Assembly: GCA_024236235.1 (NCBI GenBank)
Contig: JACKKV010000003.1
Location: 7,501-71,500 of the forward strand
DNA: 64,000 bases
Reading direction: 5' to 3'
DNA from: Novosphingobium sp.
GTDB lineage: Bacteria; Pseudomonadota; Alphaproteobacteria; Sphingomonadales; Sphingomonadaceae
In this document: positions 25,437 through 32,686 of the stretch, piece after piece
Layout of the letters: each line of letters opens with the position of its first letter
Numbering within the stretch: the first letter of the stretch is position 1
The notes under the pieces: generated by a model
Database searches by the model: none
What the model was told of the DNA's origin: nothing
What the model saw: only the letters and a program-made list of their open reading frames with translations
Position numbers and translations under genes: made by a program

Positions 25437-26615
25437 ATGCTTGACGCCCTGACTCAACAGCCCGCCGATGCGCTGCTCGCGCTGATCAAACTCTATGACG
25501 CCGACTCGCGCGCCGACAAGGTTGACCTTGGCGTGGGCGTGTTCCGCACGGAAAGCGGGGCAACCCCCGTCTTCGCCGCGGTCAAGGCGGCCGAGGCGCA
25601 ACTGCTGGAAGCGCAGGATTCCAAGGCCTATCTCGGCCCGGAAGGAGACATGGGCTTCGTCCATGCGCTGATGCCTTATATTTTCGGGGCCGATCCGGCC
25701 AAGGGCGGCCGGATTGACGGCATGCAGGCGCCCGGCGGAACCGGCGCGCTGCGGCTGGCCTTCGCGCTGGTCAAGCGCGCGGGCAGCAACCGCATCATCA
25801 TGGGCGATCCGACCTGGCCCAATCACACCCAGATCCTGTCCGACCTCGGCATGGAAGCGGTCAGCTACAAACATGCGCGCAGCGATGGCACTGCGGATAT
25901 GGATGCGCTGCGCGCGGCCATCGGCGCGGCCAGCGCGGGCGATGTCATCCTGCTGCACGGCTGCTGCCACAACCCGACCGGGATCGATTACACCGCGCAG
26001 GATTGGGACGAGATTGCCGCATTGCTGGCCGATCGCAAGATCCTGCCGATCATCGACCTTGCCTATCAGGGGCTTGGCCAGGGGATGGACGAGGATGCAG
26101 CGGGGCTGCGCAAGGTAGTGGATGCCGTGCCCGAAGCGCTCATCTGTTACAGCTGCGACAAGAATTTTGGCCTCTATCGCGATCGCGTGGGCGCGCTTTA
26201 TGTGCTCAGCCGCGATGCGGAGCGGACCACGGCAATCCTGTCCAACGGGCACAACCTGGCGCGCACCAACTGGTCGCAGCCGCCCGATCACGGCGCCGCT
26301 GCGGTCCGCCTTGTCCTGCGCGACGAGACGCTGACCCGGCAATGGCTGGACGAGCTGGCCGACATGCGCGCGCGCATGAGGCTGATGCGCGAACAGCTGG
26401 CGGCGGCGGACAACCGGGTCGGCGGCATGGATCTGGCCCCCCTGGCCAGCCAGAACGGGCTGTTTTCGATCCTGACCCTGTCGAAGGAGCAAATCCTGAC
26501 GCTGCGCCAGGATCACGGCATTTACATGGCGGGTTCGGGCCGGATCAACGTGGCCGGGCTGACCAGCGCCAATATGGAAAAATTCGTCAGCGCACTGGCG
26601 GCGGTCGCAGGCTGA
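25437..26615 (+). CDS. Aromatic/aspartate aminotransferase (TyrB-like)
   Basis: The 392-residue class I PLP-dependent aminotransferase shows the aspartate/aromatic subgroup start (ALIKLYDADSRADKVDLGVGVF), substrate-loop GPEGDMGFVHAL, HGCCHNPTGID, DLAYQGLGQGMDED and the PLP lysine in YSCDKNFGLYRDRVG. It interconverts aromatic or dicarboxylic amino acids with 2-oxoacids, the last step of tyrosine and phenylalanine synthesis in many bacteria. It is single-gene in context, convergent with ribE. Confidence 0.93.
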   Translation: MLDALTQQPADALLALIKLYDADSRADKVDLGVGVFRTESGATPVFAAVKAAEAQLLEAQDSKAYLGPEGDMGFVHALMPYIFGADPAKGGRIDGMQAPGGTGALRLAFALVKRAGSNRIIMGDPTWPNHTQILSDLGMEAVSYKHARSDGTADMDALRAAIGAASAGDVILLHGCCHNPTGIDYTAQDWDEIAALLADRKILPIIDLAYQGLGQGMDEDAAGLRKVVDAVPEALICYSCDKNFGLYRDRVGALYVLSRDAERTTAILSNGHNLARTNWSQPPDHGAAAVRLVLRDETLTRQWLDELADMRARMRLMREQLAAADNRVGGMDLAPLASQNGLFSILTLSKEQILTLRQDHGIYMAGSGRINVAGLTSANMEKFVSALAAVAG

Positions 26616-26631
26616 ACCCCCGCAGGGGCGA

Positions 26632-27249
26632 TCAGCCCTTCAGGCTTTCCATCCGCTTGAGATAGCGGGCGAGCACGTCGATCTCCAGATTGACGCTGTC
26701 GCCCGGTTTCAGCGCGCCCAGCGTGGTGACCTGCGCGGTATGCGGGATGATGTTCAGCCCGAAATGCGCACTGCCATCGGCCTGGTCTTCCACCGCGTTG
26801 ACGGTGAGCGAAACGCCATCGACCGTGATCGATCCCTTGGGCGCGATGAAGGCGGCGATCGCCCGGGGCGCGGCGATGGTCAGCCGCGTCGAATCGCCTT
26901 CGCTGCTGCGCGCCGCCACGATGCCGACCGCATCGACATGGCCGGTGACGATGTGCCCGCCCAGCTCGTCCCCGATCCTGAGCGCGGGTTCGAGATTGAG
27001 CTGCTGCCCCGCAACCCAGCGCCCGGGCACGGTACAGGCTTCGCTTTCGCCCGAGATATCCACCGCAAACCAGGCGTCGCCTGCGGCCCCGCCGCGTTCC
27101 ACCACCGTCAGGCATACGCCCGAGCAGGCGATCGATGCGCCGATGGCGATGGACGCCGGATCGAAGGGGCAGGCGATGATCGCACGCAGATCGCCCGCCT
27201 TGCGGGTTTCGCGGATCGTGCCGACGGCGGTGATTATTCCAGTGAACAT
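26632..27249 (-). CDS. ribE: Riboflavin synthase, alpha subunit
   Basis: The 205-residue protein starts MFTGIITAVGTI, the invariant opening, and has two lumazine-binding barrels; the second begins near GDELGGHIVTGHVDAVG. It dismutates two 6,7-dimethyl-8-ribityllumazine molecules to riboflavin. Its start overlaps the 3' end of ribD by 16 nt, showing translational coupling. Functional residues such as the SGVCLTV segment are intact. The usual ribA/ribB and ribH partners are not in the window. Confidence 0.97.
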   Translation of the reverse strand: MFTGIITAVGTIRETRKAGDLRAIIACPFDPASIAIGASIACSGVCLTVVERGGAAGDAWFAVDISGESEACTVPGRWVAGQQLNLEPALRIGDELGGHIVTGHVDAVGIVAARSSEGDSTRLTIAAPRAIAAFIAPKGSITVDGVSLTVNAVEDQADGSAHFGLNIIPHTAQVTTLGALKPGDSVNLEIDVLARYLKRMESLKG

Positions 27250-28223
27250 GGGACGCGGCTGTAGACTTCCAGCGTGTCGCTGCCAAGGCATCGCATGTCC
27301 GTGCGGCGCCAGCGGCCATGCGCCGCGTCGAGCGAGGCAAGCCCGATATCGCCCAGCGCGGGCAGCCCCCGCCCGATGATGATCGGGGCGCGATACCATT
27401 CGATCCGGTCCACCAGACCAGCGGCGAGAAAGGCCGCCGCCGCCGCCGCACCCCCTTCGACATAGAGATACTGGACCCCGGGCATGCGGGCGCCCAGCGC
27501 ATCAGGCGCCGACAGGCCCCGCCAGCCTTCCGGCGCCTTGCCGCGTGTCAGCACCCATCGTTCGGGGCTGCGATGCTCCAGCCCTGGCAGACGCACATCG
27601 AGGCGCGGCCCATCAGCGCGCAGCGTTCCGCCGCCGACCAGGATCGCATCGGCCCTTGAGCGTTGCAGATGAACATGCGCGCGCGCGATCTCCCCCGTGA
27701 TCCACTGGCTGGTGCCGTCAGCGGTGGCGATGCAGCCGTCAAGCGATGTCGCAAGTTTGAGTGTCACATACGGGCGGCCGAGCCGCTGACGGGTGAGGTA
27801 GCCGGCGAGGCTGTCCCCGGCTGCCTGCTGCGGCACCAGCCGCACTTCGATCCCCGCGCCGGACAAGGCGGCCAAGCCGCTGCCGGCGGTCCGCGGATCG
27901 GGATCCTGCACGGCAGCCACCACCCGCGCTATGCCTGACTGCAGGATCAGCGAGGTGCAGGACGGACCGCGCCCGCTTTCATGCGCGCAGGGTTCCAGCG
28001 TGACATACAGCGTTGCCCCGGCCGCCGCAGCGCCGGCCATCGCCAGCGCCACCGCTTCGGCATGTGGCCGCCCGCCGGGCTGCGTCCAGCCGCGCCCGAC
28101 CACGCGCCCCTGGCTGACGATCAGTGCGCCGACCGCCGGATTGGGGTGGCTGGCCGGGCGCGCGCGCGTGGCCAGGGCCGCAGCCACTGCCAGCCAGCGT
28201 TCGTCCTGCCTAAGGCTGGTCAA
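27234..28223 (-). CDS. ribD: Bifunctional diaminohydroxyphosphoribosylaminopyrimidine deaminase/reductase
   Basis: The 329-residue enzyme has an N-terminal zinc deaminase with HPNPAVGALIV, the HAE motif (GGRPHAEAVALA) and a PCAHESGRGPSC zinc site. The C-terminal NADPH reductase begins near GRPYVTLKLATSLDG. It catalyses two successive steps of riboflavin synthesis. The best start is a TTG at 28223 preceded by GGGGA; longer ATG/GTG starts at or above 28337 would be fully inside the upstream gene. The start overlaps the end of the preceding small membrane protein gene by 14 nt. Confidence 0.93.
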   Translation of the reverse strand: MTSLRQDERWLAVAAALATRARPASHPNPAVGALIVSQGRVVGRGWTQPGGRPHAEAVALAMAGAAAAGATLYVTLEPCAHESGRGPSCTSLILQSGIARVVAAVQDPDPRTAGSGLAALSGAGIEVRLVPQQAAGDSLAGYLTRQRLGRPYVTLKLATSLDGCIATADGTSQWITGEIARAHVHLQRSRADAILVGGGTLRADGPRLDVRLPGLEHRSPERWVLTRGKAPEGWRGLSAPDALGARMPGVQYLYVEGGAAAAAAFLAAGLVDRIEWYRAPIIIGRGLPALGDIGLASLDAAHGRWRRTDMRCLGSDTLEVYSRVPCSLE

Positions 28224-28653
28224 CCGGTTGTCCCCGTTGCGCGGCCTTGCGGGCGGCTTCGGCCCGTTCTTCGGCCAGTCGTTCGGCTTTCGCCTCCCGC
28301 TCGATCCTGTCGACGTCCATTCCTGACGCGCGGCCAAGCGCGCGATAGACGTCCTTCACCTTTTCATCACGCGCGGCCTGCTCCGCAGCCAGCCGGTCTT
28401 TCTCCTTCTGGTTGGCGATATTGGCAGCAATGATTTCCGCATCGGTCCGGTCGGGACTGAGTGTGCTGATCCAGGTGACTTCGGGCGGCGCGGGCGGCCC
28501 CTTGGCCCCTTCGTTCCACATCACCGAAAAGATGGAAAAGGTGGCCACTGCCGAGACGGCCATGATCCGCCAGCGATAAGGGTTGGGCCGCAGGAATTCA
28601 TTGCTGAAATCCTTGGCCGCGCCGACCGGGGAAATGCGTTTCCAGAAACTCAT
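28210..28653 (-). CDS. Small single-spanning membrane protein, unrecognised
   Basis: The 147-residue protein has a basic N-terminus, one membrane helix (about residues 29-46, RIMAVSAVATFSIFSVMW), a short proline patch (GPPAPPEVTW) and a charged helical C-terminal half rich in Glu, Arg, Ala and Lys likely to form a coiled coil. I do not recognise a family. Its position directly in front of ribD with translational overlap suggests cotranscription rather than function in riboflavin synthesis. Confidence 0.78.
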   Translation of the reverse strand: MSFWKRISPVGAAKDFSNEFLRPNPYRWRIMAVSAVATFSIFSVMWNEGAKGPPAPPEVTWISTLSPDRTDAEIIAANIANQKEKDRLAAEQAARDEKVKDVYRALGRASGMDVDRIEREAKAERLAEERAEAARKAAQRGQPVDQP

Positions 28654-28694
28654 GCGCGGGTAGATAGAGTGCGCCGCGCCTGATCGCCAGCGAT

Positions 28695-29213
28695 TCAGTT
28701 GTAATCGATGCGGATCGGGATGCGGCCCCGGAACGTACCGCCCATCGCCCCGACCGTCTGCAACCGCGCGCCGAACCGGAATTCGAGCCGCCCCGATGCG
28801 TCCAGCGCGGCGATCAGCGGAATGTCAGTGACGAAATCACTGAGTTCCACCTGCCCGCCCAGCGGGCTGTAGAGCGTGACGCGCTGCGGCAGTTCGATCC
28901 GCACCTGGCGCATGGCTTCGCCGCTGACCTTGGCCCGGCCCTGGAACGCCATCCCGCCCAGATCGATCAGCCCGCGATCCGTCTGCCGGTGGCCGGTCTG
29001 CGGATCGAGCGCGGCCGAACCGTCCTGATCGCCGGTCAGCGCCAGACGGCTGAAATCGATGCCGCTGACGATCTCGATGCGCAGGGGAATTTCGCCCTGG
29101 CGGATCTGACCGCCGAAACACAGATCGCACGGTTGCGCCTCCTGCGCCGCGACCGGGCAGGCCATGGTCGCAAGCGCAAGCGCAGCCAGCAGGCGGGAGT
29201 GGATCCGTCCCAT
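28695..29213 (-). CDS. DUF4402-like secreted protein
   Basis: The 172-residue protein has a signal peptide (cleavage near CPVAAQ) followed by a compact beta-rich domain. It ends with the DUF4402-like pattern LQTVGAMGGTFRGRIPIRI plus a final DYN. DUF4402 domains are periplasmic or surface beta-sandwich proteins that often resemble pilin-type subunits. An early CDLC pair could form a disulfide. The ATG at 29213 is chosen because it places the signal peptide directly after the start. Confidence 0.78.
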   Translation of the reverse strand: MGRIHSRLLAALALATMACPVAAQEAQPCDLCFGGQIRQGEIPLRIEIVSGIDFSRLALTGDQDGSAALDPQTGHRQTDRGLIDLGGMAFQGRAKVSGEAMRQVRIELPQRVTLYSPLGGQVELSDFVTDIPLIAALDASGRLEFRFGARLQTVGAMGGTFRGRIPIRIDYN

Positions 29214-29268
29214 CGCGCCCTTCAAGCAAAGTCTGGTTAACACCCGGTTAGGAACCGGACGGCGCTGC

Positions 29269-29991
29269 TCAGCCGAAAGACGCATAAAGACCGCGCCCCT
29301 CGCGCTTCAGCCAGCGGTCCGCCGCGCCCGTATCGCCTTCGTAAATCGTGCGCAGCAAGGCGTGAAACGCGGCGCTGTGATCGAAGTGGACCAGATGCGC
29401 CACCTCATGCGCGACGACGGAGCGGCGAACGAAATCCGGCGCCTGCACCAGCCGCCAGTTGATCCGGACCGTGCCGCTGCTGGAACAACTGCCCCAGCGG
29501 CGCTGCGCGCGCGACAGGCGCAGGGGCGGAACGGGTCGGTCGGCTGCCGCGCAATATCCGGCAAGGTCCGCCTGCATCAGACGTAGCGCCTCCCCCTCCA
29601 GCCAGCGCTGCACGCGCCGCGCCAGCCCCGCTTCCGGCCCGCCCAGCACCAGCCGTGTACCCTCAACCCGCGGCGTGCGGGGCAGGTCCGCGCGCCAGTC
29701 AATCGCCAGCTCGGCACCGCGACAGGCGATGCTGGCGCCAGGGCCGATTATCTGCCGCCGGGGAACGCGGGCGAGCTGGCTCTCCAGCCAGTCGCGCCGG
29801 GCTTCGGCAAAAGCGATGGCTTCACGCGTCCGTCCCCACCGGGGCAGGGTGACCCGCACTTCGCTGCCGTCGGGGGCGAGGCGCAAGGTCATGCGCCGCG
29901 CCGTGGGATGGCGGCGGATCGTAATGGGCCGCTGCGCCCCGCCCAGCATGATCGCGGGTTCGCTGATTTCGCGGCGCAGCCAGTCAATCAT
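29269..29991 (-). CDS. YgjP-like metallopeptidase (SprT/M48-related, DUF45)
   Basis: The 240-residue protein contains the zinc motif HEVAHLVHFDHSAAFHALL (HExxH) and the upstream RWGSCSSSGTVRINWRLV, both diagnostic of the YgjP/WLM-type family. The fold resembles SprT-like and M48 gluzincins. Cellular role is poorly known. Its ATG overlaps the ycgN stop (8-nt overlap), so it is coupled to ycgN and sco in one minus-strand operon. The long open frames on the opposite strand here are antisense and non-coding. Confidence 0.88.
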   Translation of the reverse strand: MIDWLRREISEPAIMLGGAQRPITIRRHPTARRMTLRLAPDGSEVRVTLPRWGRTREAIAFAEARRDWLESQLARVPRRQIIGPGASIACRGAELAIDWRADLPRTPRVEGTRLVLGGPEAGLARRVQRWLEGEALRLMQADLAGYCAAADRPVPPLRLSRAQRRWGSCSSSGTVRINWRLVQAPDFVRRSVVAHEVAHLVHFDHSAAFHALLRTIYEGDTGAADRWLKREGRGLYASFG

Positions 29992-30448
29992 CGCCGCCGC
30001 CGGCCCAGGCCTGGGGCCAGTCCACCAGATGCTGTTCAAGCGGGCCCGCATCCGTTTCGCTGATGACGCGCCCGATGACCGAGGCCCCCGCACGGCGCAC
30101 CGCATCGCGATCCCCGCAGATCAGATAATGCCAGCCGGGCAAGGGCAAGCCAGCGGCGCGGCGGCGATAGGCACAGCTGGCCGGGAGCCAGGGCACGTCA
30201 TCGACGATCTTCGGGGTCAGGCGCAGACAATCGGGCACGAAGGCCTTGCGATGGCGGTAATCACTGCAGCGCGCAGTCGTGCGGTCCAGCAGCTTGCAGG
30301 CAACATTGGTGTGCAGCACCTCGCCGCTGTCCTCGTCCTCCAGCTTGTGCAGGCAGCATTGCCCGCATCCGTCGCACAGCGCTTCCCACTCCTCGCGCGA
30401 GAGTTCGGCGAGGGGCAGATCCCAGAACGCTTCCCTTAATGCACCCAT
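29984..30448 (-). CDS. YcgN family cysteine-cluster protein
   Basis: The 154-residue protein matches the UPF0260/YcgN family: LREAFWDLPLAELSREEWEAL, then CDGCGQCCLHKL and a distal CSDYRHRKAFVPDCLRLTP. Together with other cysteines these probably bind zinc or an iron-sulfur cluster. Function is unknown. It overlaps the sco gene by 13 nt and the YgjP-like gene by 8 nt. Confidence 0.92.
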   Translation of the reverse strand: MGALREAFWDLPLAELSREEWEALCDGCGQCCLHKLEDEDSGEVLHTNVACKLLDRTTARCSDYRHRKAFVPDCLRLTPKIVDDVPWLPASCAYRRRAAGLPLPGWHYLICGDRDAVRRAGASVIGRVISETDAGPLEQHLVDWPQAWAGGGDD

Positions 30449-31041
30449 CTGGCCAGCTCTTTGGCGACGGATTGAGGCCCTTCATCAACCGGCAGCAGGG
30501 CGATGGGTTCACCCTTGCGCCCCATCAGATAGGCGGCGCGGCTGTGATCCATCAGATAGCCGCCTTCGTCAGATGCCTCACCCTTGGCGTAATAGACGGA
30601 AAAGGCGCGCGCGGCCTGCTTGACCTGCTCCGGCGTCCCGGTCAGCCCCAGCAGCCGGTCGGAAAAGGCTGCGGCGAATTCCCCCACCACTGCGGGCGTA
30701 TCGCGTTCAGGATCGATGGTGATGAAGATCGGCTGGATTTGCGCGGCCAGCTCCGGCTGCTCACCGGCGAACTGGCGATACCCCTTCATCAGCGATTGCA
30801 CATCCAGCGGGCAGACATCGGGGCAATAGGCATAGCCGAAGTAGACGATGCGATAGCGCCCGTCGAAATCCGCCCAGCGCACGGTTTTTCCATGCTTGTC
30901 GGCCAGGGTGAAGGCGCCGCCGATTCTGGCACCAGCCAGTGGCGGGGGCTCCGTACCGGTGCTGCCCTCGCCACAGGCGGCAAGGGTCAGGGCGAGCGAA
31001 AGGGCGATAATCATGCGCTTCATCATGGTGCGGCGGTTCAT
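30436..31041 (-). CDS. SCO family copper-binding lipoprotein
   Basis: The 201-residue protein has a lipobox (LTLAAC) and a thioredoxin fold with the copper-binding YCPDVCPLDVQSL and distal histidine in LMDHSRAAYLM, both characteristic of Sco1/SenC. Sco proteins load copper into the CuA site of cytochrome c oxidase or act as thiol reductases. It is the first gene of the minus-strand run down to ribE; the divergent ankyrin gene starts about 60 nt away. Confidence 0.93.
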   Translation of the reverse strand: MNRRTMMKRMIIALSLALTLAACGEGSTGTEPPPLAGARIGGAFTLADKHGKTVRWADFDGRYRIVYFGYAYCPDVCPLDVQSLMKGYRQFAGEQPELAAQIQPIFITIDPERDTPAVVGEFAAAFSDRLLGLTGTPEQVKQAARAFSVYYAKGEASDEGGYLMDHSRAAYLMGRKGEPIALLPVDEGPQSVAKELARWVH

Positions 31042-31102
31042 GCTCTGCTAACCGGAAGTCAGCAAGGGGCGAATCTTCCGGCGGAGGGGAAAACTGGAGG
31101 TC

Positions 31103-31732
31103 ATGGAAATGCGCGGACTGAAGCAGTGGACAGTATCGATCCTTGCGGCCTTTGCGGCAAGCGTGCTGCTGGCCGCCCCGGCGCAGGCGCAATTTTCCGA
31201 CTCCTATCGCTTTCTCGAAGCCGTGAGGAAGAAAGACGGCAAGGACGTCCTCGAATATCTGAACGGGCCGGGCGGCAACACGCTGGTCAACACGCGCGAT
31301 GTCTCCACCGGGGAAACCGCCCTGCACATCGTCGTATCGCAGCGCGACGCGAACTGGATCACCTTCCTGATCGGCAATGGCGCCAACCCCAATATCGGCG
31401 ATGAAAAGGGCGTGACCCCGCTGGTGATGGCGGCGCGGATCGGCTTCATCGAGGGGGTGGAGGCGCTGATTGACGGTGGCGCCCGCATCGATGATGCCAA
31501 TGATGCGGGCGAAACGCCGCTGATGTCCGCCGTCCACCGCCGTGACATTGCCATGATGCGGGTGCTGCTGAAAGCCGGTGCAAACCCCGACAGGGCCGAT
31601 AATTCCGGCCGTTCGGCGCGCGACTATGCCGCCCTCCAGGGCACGAACAGCTCTACACTGGCCGAGATCGAAGCACGGGCGAGGCCCGCGTCGGCAGCCG
31701 ATGACGGCCCCGTCTACGGCCCGACATTCTGA
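31103..31732 (+). CDS. Secreted ankyrin-repeat protein
   Basis: The 209-residue protein has a signal peptide (cleavage near APAQAQF) and about four ankyrin repeats: TGETALHIVVSQRDANWITF, KGVTPLVMAARIGFIEGVEA, AGETPLMSAVHRRDIAMMRV and SGRSARDYAAL. Secreted bacterial ankyrin proteins of this size usually act as periplasmic protein-binding partners, but the target is unknown. Start is 31103 or the in-frame ATG at 31109. It is followed after 4 nt by coq9. Confidence 0.85.
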   Translation: MEMRGLKQWTVSILAAFAASVLLAAPAQAQFSDSYRFLEAVRKKDGKDVLEYLNGPGGNTLVNTRDVSTGETALHIVVSQRDANWITFLIGNGANPNIGDEKGVTPLVMAARIGFIEGVEALIDGGARIDDANDAGETPLMSAVHRRDIAMMRVLLKAGANPDRADNSGRSARDYAALQGTNSSTLAEIEARARPASAADDGPVYGPTF

Positions 31733-31736
31733 CACC

Positions 31737-32393
31737 ATGGACCTGGCCGAGGCGACCCTTGACGAAATCCGGCTGGCGCTGGCCCCGGCCATAGCCGACG
31801 CCGCCGCATTCGACGGGTGGAGCGATACCGCCGTTGCTGCGGCAGCAGCGCAGGCAGGGGTGGACCCGGCGGTTGCGGCCTATGCCTTTTCCGGTGGCGC
31901 GATGGCGATGGTCGCGAGCTGGATCGAAACGGTCGATCGCGCCATGACCGCGGCCCTGCCTGCGGACGTGCTGGCGGGCCTGCCGGTGCGCGAACGGATC
32001 GCCCGGCTGGTCCGCTTCCGGCTGGATGCGGTGCGCGGCAAGGAAGAAAGCCTGCGCCGGGCGCTGGCGGTGATGGCCCTGCCGGGCAATGCCCGCGCCG
32101 CGCTGCAACGCGGCTGGCACAGCGCGGATCTGATGTGGCGCCTCGCGGGCGATGCGTCGAGCGATTACAATCACTACACCAGACGCGCGATCCTGGCCGC
32201 GATCTATGCGGCCACCCTCGCGGTCCTGGTCAATGACGAGAGCGAGGGCAAGGCCGATACGCTGGCCTTCCTCGATCGCCGGATCGCCGGGGTGATCCGC
32301 TTTGAGAAGGCAAAGGCGCGGCTGATCCCTGCCGGGGAGCACCATTTCAGCATGGCGCGTTTCCTGGGCCGCCTGCGTTACCCTGCGCAGTAA
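31737..32393 (+). CDS. coq9: COQ9 family ubiquinone biosynthesis protein
   Basis: The 218-residue helical protein shows the COQ9/TetR-like fold, with the C-terminal diagnostic stretches QRGWHSADLMWRLAGD and SSDYNHYTRRAILAAIYAAT. COQ9 binds lipids and supports COQ7 hydroxylation in ubiquinone synthesis. Alphaproteobacteria carry a single copy. Start MDLAEATLDEIR at 31737 is 4 nt after the ankyrin gene stop. The feo genes follow beyond a Fur-box-like site. Confidence 0.9.
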   Translation: MDLAEATLDEIRLALAPAIADAAAFDGWSDTAVAAAAAQAGVDPAVAAYAFSGGAMAMVASWIETVDRAMTAALPADVLAGLPVRERIARLVRFRLDAVRGKEESLRRALAVMALPGNARAALQRGWHSADLMWRLAGDASSDYNHYTRRAILAAIYAATLAVLVNDESEGKADTLAFLDRRIAGVIRFEKAKARLIPAGEHHFSMARFLGRLRYPAQ

Positions 32394-32395
32394 TT

Positions 32396-32414
32396 CTTAA
32401 TGATAATCAGTTGC
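32396..32414 (+). promoter_or_regulatory. Putative Fur/Irr-type iron box upstream of feoAB
   Basis: CTTAATGATAATCAGTTGC matches the 19-bp E. coli Fur consensus at 14 of 19 positions, with an intact AATGATAATCA core. It lies in the 53 nt between coq9 and the feoA ATG, where an iron-dependent repressor would block feo transcription. Assignment rests on consensus and context. Confidence 0.65.
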
Positions 32415-32446
32415 AACATTGCGTCCAATCTGGCAGCGAGCGGGCG

Positions 32447-32686
32447 ATGACGCTTGAGGAACTCCCGATTGGCCAGCGCGCACGGATCGTTGCGGTCGAC
32501 TGGTCGCTGCTCGCTCCCGAAGAAAGCAAGCGCCTGCGTGCGCTGGGACTGGATGAAGGCGCACGCGTCGCCATTGCGCATCGCGGCGTGTTTGCCGGGC
32601 GAGATCCGCTGGCGGTGATGATTGGGCGGATGAGCGTGGCGATCCGCCGCAACCATGCCCGCGCCATGCAGGTCGAGGCGCTGTAA
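32447..32686 (+). CDS. feoA: Ferrous iron transport protein FeoA
   Basis: The 79-residue protein is a small SH3-like domain: MTLEELPIGQRARIVAV, RLRALGLDEGARVAIAHRG and a DPLAVMIGRMSVAIRR ending. FeoA regulates or assembles the FeoB channel at the inner membrane. The ATG at 32447 follows GCGAGCGGG; an upstream TTG would extend into the iron box. It overlaps feoB by one nucleotide (TAATG), so translation is coupled. Confidence 0.93.
   Translation: MTLEELPIGQRARIVAVDWSLLAPEESKRLRALGLDEGARVAIAHRGVFAGRDPLAVMIGRMSVAIRRNHARAMQVEAL

Noticed and set aside
28224..28694. FMN riboswitch controlling the ribDE genes
   Set aside because: The rib genes lie within a longer transcription unit with overlapping upstream genes and no RFN-like conserved boxes were seen.
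29459..30439. A 326-codon plus-strand open frame over the YgjP-like and ycgN genes
   Set aside because: Both minus-strand genes have clear catalytic or cysteine motifs; the antisense frame has biased composition and no motif.
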